The notes under the pieces are model-generated. The model saw only the letters and a list, made by a program, of their open reading frames with translations, was not told the DNA's origin and searched no databases. Positions 60,496 through 64,000 of a stretch of 64,000 bases of DNA are shown in pieces. Positions within the stretch are counted from its first letter, which is position 1. Each line of letters begins with the position of its first letter. The position numbers and the translations under genes are program-made. This DNA comes from Luzula sylvatica. Taxonomy: Eukaryota; Streptophyta; Magnoliopsida; Poales; Juncaceae. The stretch is from contig OX326956.1 of the NCBI GenBank assembly GCA_946800325.1, positions 16,037,167-16,101,166 on the forward strand, written 5' to 3'.

Positions 60496-61053
60496 CTATG
60501 TTACGCGGATACTTCAAAAATGCAGAAGTATCATGAGAATACGGGTATCCGATACGGATACGGATACGATACGTCTCGGATACGTATCGGATACGCCACG
60601 TGGCGTATCCGATTATTTTAATATTTATTTTTTTCGGATACGGCGGGGATACGGCAGGATACGACATGATACGGCTGTGATACGTTCAGGATACGGCTGG
60701 GATACTTCATTTAGAATATTTTGGCCCATTATATATTTTGGCCCATAATATTTTTAAATAAATTATATAGGATACTTCTAAATTATTTATAGGATACTTC
60801 TAGAATAAATTTAGGATATTTTTATGATGCTTGTATTGTTATGTTGGTTTGATTTATTTTCATGATATTTAATTTTAAAATATTATTAATTTATTATTTA
60901 ATTTATTATTAATTATTAATTATATATAATATAAATATATTAAAATAATAACTATATACCCGTATCCGTATTCGTGATTTTTTGAAAATTGCCGTATCGT
61001 CGTATCCGTATCGTATCGGATACGATACCCGTATCCGTATCCGTGCAACATAG
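60496..61053. mobile_element. hAT-like MITE with subterminal GGATACG repeats, 558 bp
   Basis: The inverted ends ctatgttacgcggatac and the complement of ctatgttgcacggatac are flanked by GAGAGAGA at 60488-60495 and 61054-61061; the match can be read as up to 10 bp, so hAT is likely but not certain. Both ends are packed with ggatacg and cgtatccg. The centre is AT-rich. Relatives are at 28935 and 21340. Confidence 0.85.
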
Positions 61054-61193
61054 GAGAGAGACAAAGAAAGAAATAGGCTAGAATGTATATTCCCAGCATA
61101 TATAATCCTTTATTTCGTGTGTGGTAAAAAATTACTATTTGTTTGGGGTGTGCGTGGTAATTATTATTCTTTACTGCAAATGTATATTTCGAA

Positions 61194-62189
61194 GGAGCAT
61201 TTCTGGACGTGATCCTGTATGAATTTTTTTTTTTTCGAAAAATAACCTCATTTTTCAAAATATTTCAAAATTAACCTAGAACTGGTTTTAAAAACCCAGT
61301 TTTAACTAATTTTTAAAACCAGTTATTTTAATTAATTTAATTAAATGGTTTGAATTTTAATCGGGTTTAGCACATCAACCAAAACCACCGGCTTTATAAA
61401 ACCCGGTCAACAATTCCAAAAATAATATACACTTAATAATCTCCAAATTGTACCACCGCATCACTATCTACTAAATAACATATTAATTAACATAATAATT
61501 AATAAATGTTAAATAATTAATAATTAATTAACACATAATAAATATTCATTTGAATTAAAACCTATAAATGAATGCTAATTAATTACTAATTATGCATTCC
61601 TAAAATTATCATGTTAATTAAATTTGTTAAATAAAATAATTAAATTTGTTAAATAGAATACAGAGAATGTGTTGGGGAAATTTTGGAGAAAGTTAATATT
61701 CCTACTTTTTCAAAGGCCATGGGCCGTATGAAATAAAGTGCAATTTTACACTACTCCAAAATTTCACACAAAATGATCCATATTAAAATCATTAATCAGC
61801 ACACTTAATTAATTTTTTAATTAAATAAATATATAATTAAAAATCAGTATATCTTAATTCAAATTCATGAACTCAAATTAACGTTAATTTTATAGTAATT
61901 AATTCTCAATTATAAGACACATATAATTTATTAAATTAGTTAAATATGTTAACTAATACAAAGAGAACATAATGGTAAAAATTGGGGACATGAAGATTAA
62001 ATAACACACATCAATCCCCGGGTTTATAAAACCCGTTTTTTTTAAAAATTGCTGTGCACACAAGTCAGGTTATTAATCTAATTAATCCATCGGGTTTTAA
62101 AAATCAGTTCTAAATTAGTTTTGGAATAATTTTGAAAATTAGGTTATTTTTCAAATTTTTCTTCACAAGATTACGTGAAGAAATGCTCC
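61194..62189. mobile_element. MITE with about 75-bp TIRs, 996 bp
   Basis: The left ggagcatttctggacgtgat... aaaaataacctcattttt pairs with the right aattaggttattttt... aagaaatgctcc. The 9-bp flanks tatttcgaa (61185-61193) and tatttgcaa (62190-62198) match at seven positions. Phrases aaacc(c)agtt/ctggtttt repeat inside both arms. Confidence 0.7.
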
Positions 62190-62198
62190 TATTTGCAA

Positions 62199-62551
62199 AG
62201 CACATAATTGCTCTCAGAATTTCAAAAGTCACATCAAGCCAGTATTAAATGAAATTTTTGAAATACACTTGTCAAAAGTTTAATTTGTAAAAATAACTCT
62301 CATTTTTTACAATTTGCAAAATAGTACTTTCGCCCGAGTGTCTGACAAAAAAAATTGTTCTTTCGTCAGGAAAGCTGACAAAAATAGGTCATTTGACGAA
62401 ATAGGAGAGAAAATTGTTCTCATTTTTTATATAATTTTTCATCAAAAAAAAATTACTGTTTCGCCAGCCCAGTATTCTTTGAATGATCCCTGACAAGTGA
62501 TGGTGTTTATATATATTTTTTATATCATGTCAATGAGATTCGAATTCATAA
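62199..62551. other. Intergenic
   Basis: A twice-repeated phrase (t)gacaaaaa...tttcg(t/c)c near 62340-62400 is the only structure seen. Confidence 0.35.
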
Positions 62552-62560
62552 TTTATTCAA

Positions 62561-63435
62561 GGAAAATTTTCAAAAAACCCCCTATCTTTTTTGGATATTC
62601 TAAAAGACCCCTATCTTTTTGGAAACTCCAAAAAACCCCCTCTACCAAACTTTTATTTTCAAATAACTCCCTATGAGATTAAAACTAACCATGTATGGTG
62701 TTCAAACAAATTTATGACCAAAATACCCTTTTTTTTACATATGTAGTAATTATAAGAATATTTTTGTTATTTTTTATTAATTTTTAAAAAGTCCTAAATT
62801 TCTTTTAGCTCATAATAATTTTATAAAAATAATTATCATAAATTATATTTATATAATTTTAATATTTCATACATTATATACATTTAACTTTTATATTTTT
62901 TTTCCTGAAAAACTAACATAAAATAATAATATGAACAATAATATTAAAAGAACACCTTGCAAATATTTAAAAATTAAAATATCATGAAATAAAAAAAATA
63001 AATAAAAGAAGAACGAAAAATAAAACTAGATGTTTAGAGAAATATATTTATATCAATATATTTTCAAGGTGTTTATTTTATTATGATATAATGTTAGTTT
63101 TTCATGAATAACAAATGAAATATGAAACTTATACAAACACAACATTTGATAATTTTATTTTTGTGAATCACTACATGTTAAAAAATATTTATGAATTTTC
63201 TTAAAACGAATAAAATTAATCAAAAGATAAATTTTTTTTTTTAAATTACTACTTATGAAAATAGAAGGATATTTTGGTCAAAAAAAAATTTAGCACCATC
63301 CATGGTTAGATTTAACCCCGATAGGGGGGTATTTGAAAATAAAAATTTGGTAGAGGGGGTTTTTTAGAGTTTCCAAAAAGATAAGAGTTTTTTTAAAATA
63401 TCCAAAACAGATAGGGAGTTTTGTGAAAAAATTTC
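62561..63435. mobile_element. MITE with 9-bp duplication (Mutator-like), 875 bp
   Basis: The ends ggaaaattttcaaaaaaccc and the complement of gaaattttttcacaaaactc start inverted repeats of more than 130 bp. They carry regularly spaced runs of C on the left and of G on the right (about every 30 bp). The perfect duplication TTTATTCAA is at 62552-62560 and 63436-63444. One arm of the same family is at 10060, and remnants lie at 48930 and 49590. Confidence 0.92.
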
Positions 63436-63444
63436 TTTATTCAA

Positions 63445-64000
63445 CATATGATTTTATCGTGTTAAACACTCAATCACTAGGTTATACGTTGAGGGTACTT
63501 TTGTTTTGTAATTAGAATTAAGAAATTGAGATTTGCGTATGAATTTTGTAATTCAATTAGTGAAATGAAATGAATAAAGTTGTATAGATGAAATACAAGT
63601 GAATTGTACCAATTCAAGTCGGAACCAAGTCCCAGAGACTTTAAAATTATAGATAGGTCTACAATAACTCTTAAATTTCCACGACGTCAGTAAAAAAATC
63701 AACAAAATATTGAATTGGCATAAGAAAAAATGATATTGTAATTAAACCAATCTCAATCATCCTTCTCTAAAAAATTATGCAATATAGAATTAATCACAAA
63801 AATCGATTATATTTTCGCTCGTATACAATCCTAAAGCACACTGCACACACGAGAAATGCAATATATAAACTCCATTTTGTTCAATCATAACAAAAATGGA
63901 TAAATCGATTATACAAAACAGAAATTGAGGATGATAAATTAGGCAGCGAAGTATGGCATTTCTATTGCCAAGATTTTGGTTCGAAACCATACAATTCTTT
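63445..64000. other. Intergenic
   Basis: No gene or element was recognised. The frame at 63790-63990 on the minus strand has no known domain. Confidence 0.4.

Noticed and set aside
60946..61050. Cgtatccg clusters as a CRISPR-like array
   Set aside because: The repeats are short, unevenly spaced and sit at both ends of a MITE in a plant genome.

Overview
The window is nuclear DNA from a flowering plant, most likely a eudicot. It is AT-rich and gene-poor. The genes that can be read have plant-type introns and plant-specific families: a hybrid proline-rich protein with an eight-cysteine domain, an FDM/IDN2-type XS/XH protein and an F-box DUF295 fragment. The space between them is filled with plant transposons: Ty1-copia, L1-like LINEs, a tRNA-derived SINE, Helitron ends, and hAT- and Mutator-type MITEs. 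The species cannot be told from the sequence.

Four genes look intact: a one-exon hybrid proline-rich protein (18922-19467, +), an actin-depolymerizing factor in three exons, the first holding only the start codon (20124-20900, -), a three-exon beta-tubulin (31938-33636, +) and a three-exon THO complex subunit 7 (46799-47656, -). Broken genes are a 5'-truncated double-domain hybrid proline-rich gene directly behind a copia LTR (1704-2408, +), a coilin-like C-terminal relic (about 38.5-39.2 kb), an argininosuccinate synthase exon fragment (42766-42958), an F-box/DUF295 C-terminal fragment (50005-50299) and a nearly complete but interrupted FDM/IDN2-like pseudogene (55414-57663, -).

Mobile DNA by region. 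1-1.7 kb: an internally deleted copia element ending in its 3' LTR. 2.5-2.8 kb: two Helitron 3' ends on the minus strand. 5-8 kb: a long-TIR MITE with nested, alternately oriented MITE copies at TA-repeats, followed by a SINE. 10.5-17.5 kb: three MITEs with clean target-site duplications and another Helitron end. 22.5-28.9 kb: a full-length but mutated L1-like LINE with a 15-bp target-site duplication. 28.9-30.7 kb: two MITEs. 38-46.65 kb: gene scraps, a 3.1-kb TACGAA-type array with telomere-like islands, and a Helitron 3' end about 145 bp beyond the THOC7 stop codon. 53.3-54.3 kb: a degenerate minisatellite. 55-63.5 kb: the FDM-like pseudogene among MITEs with 8- or 9-bp duplications and a 5'-truncated LINE insert with a 15-bp duplication.

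No operon-like or otherwise cooperating gene cluster is visible; the intact genes are unrelated housekeeping or cell-wall genes. The most unusual items are the LTR-to-gene junction at 1.7 kb, the TACGAA array beside a Helitron end, the alternating MITE array, and several hAT-like MITEs whose ends are packed with short repeated motifs. None is shown here to be a new biological system.
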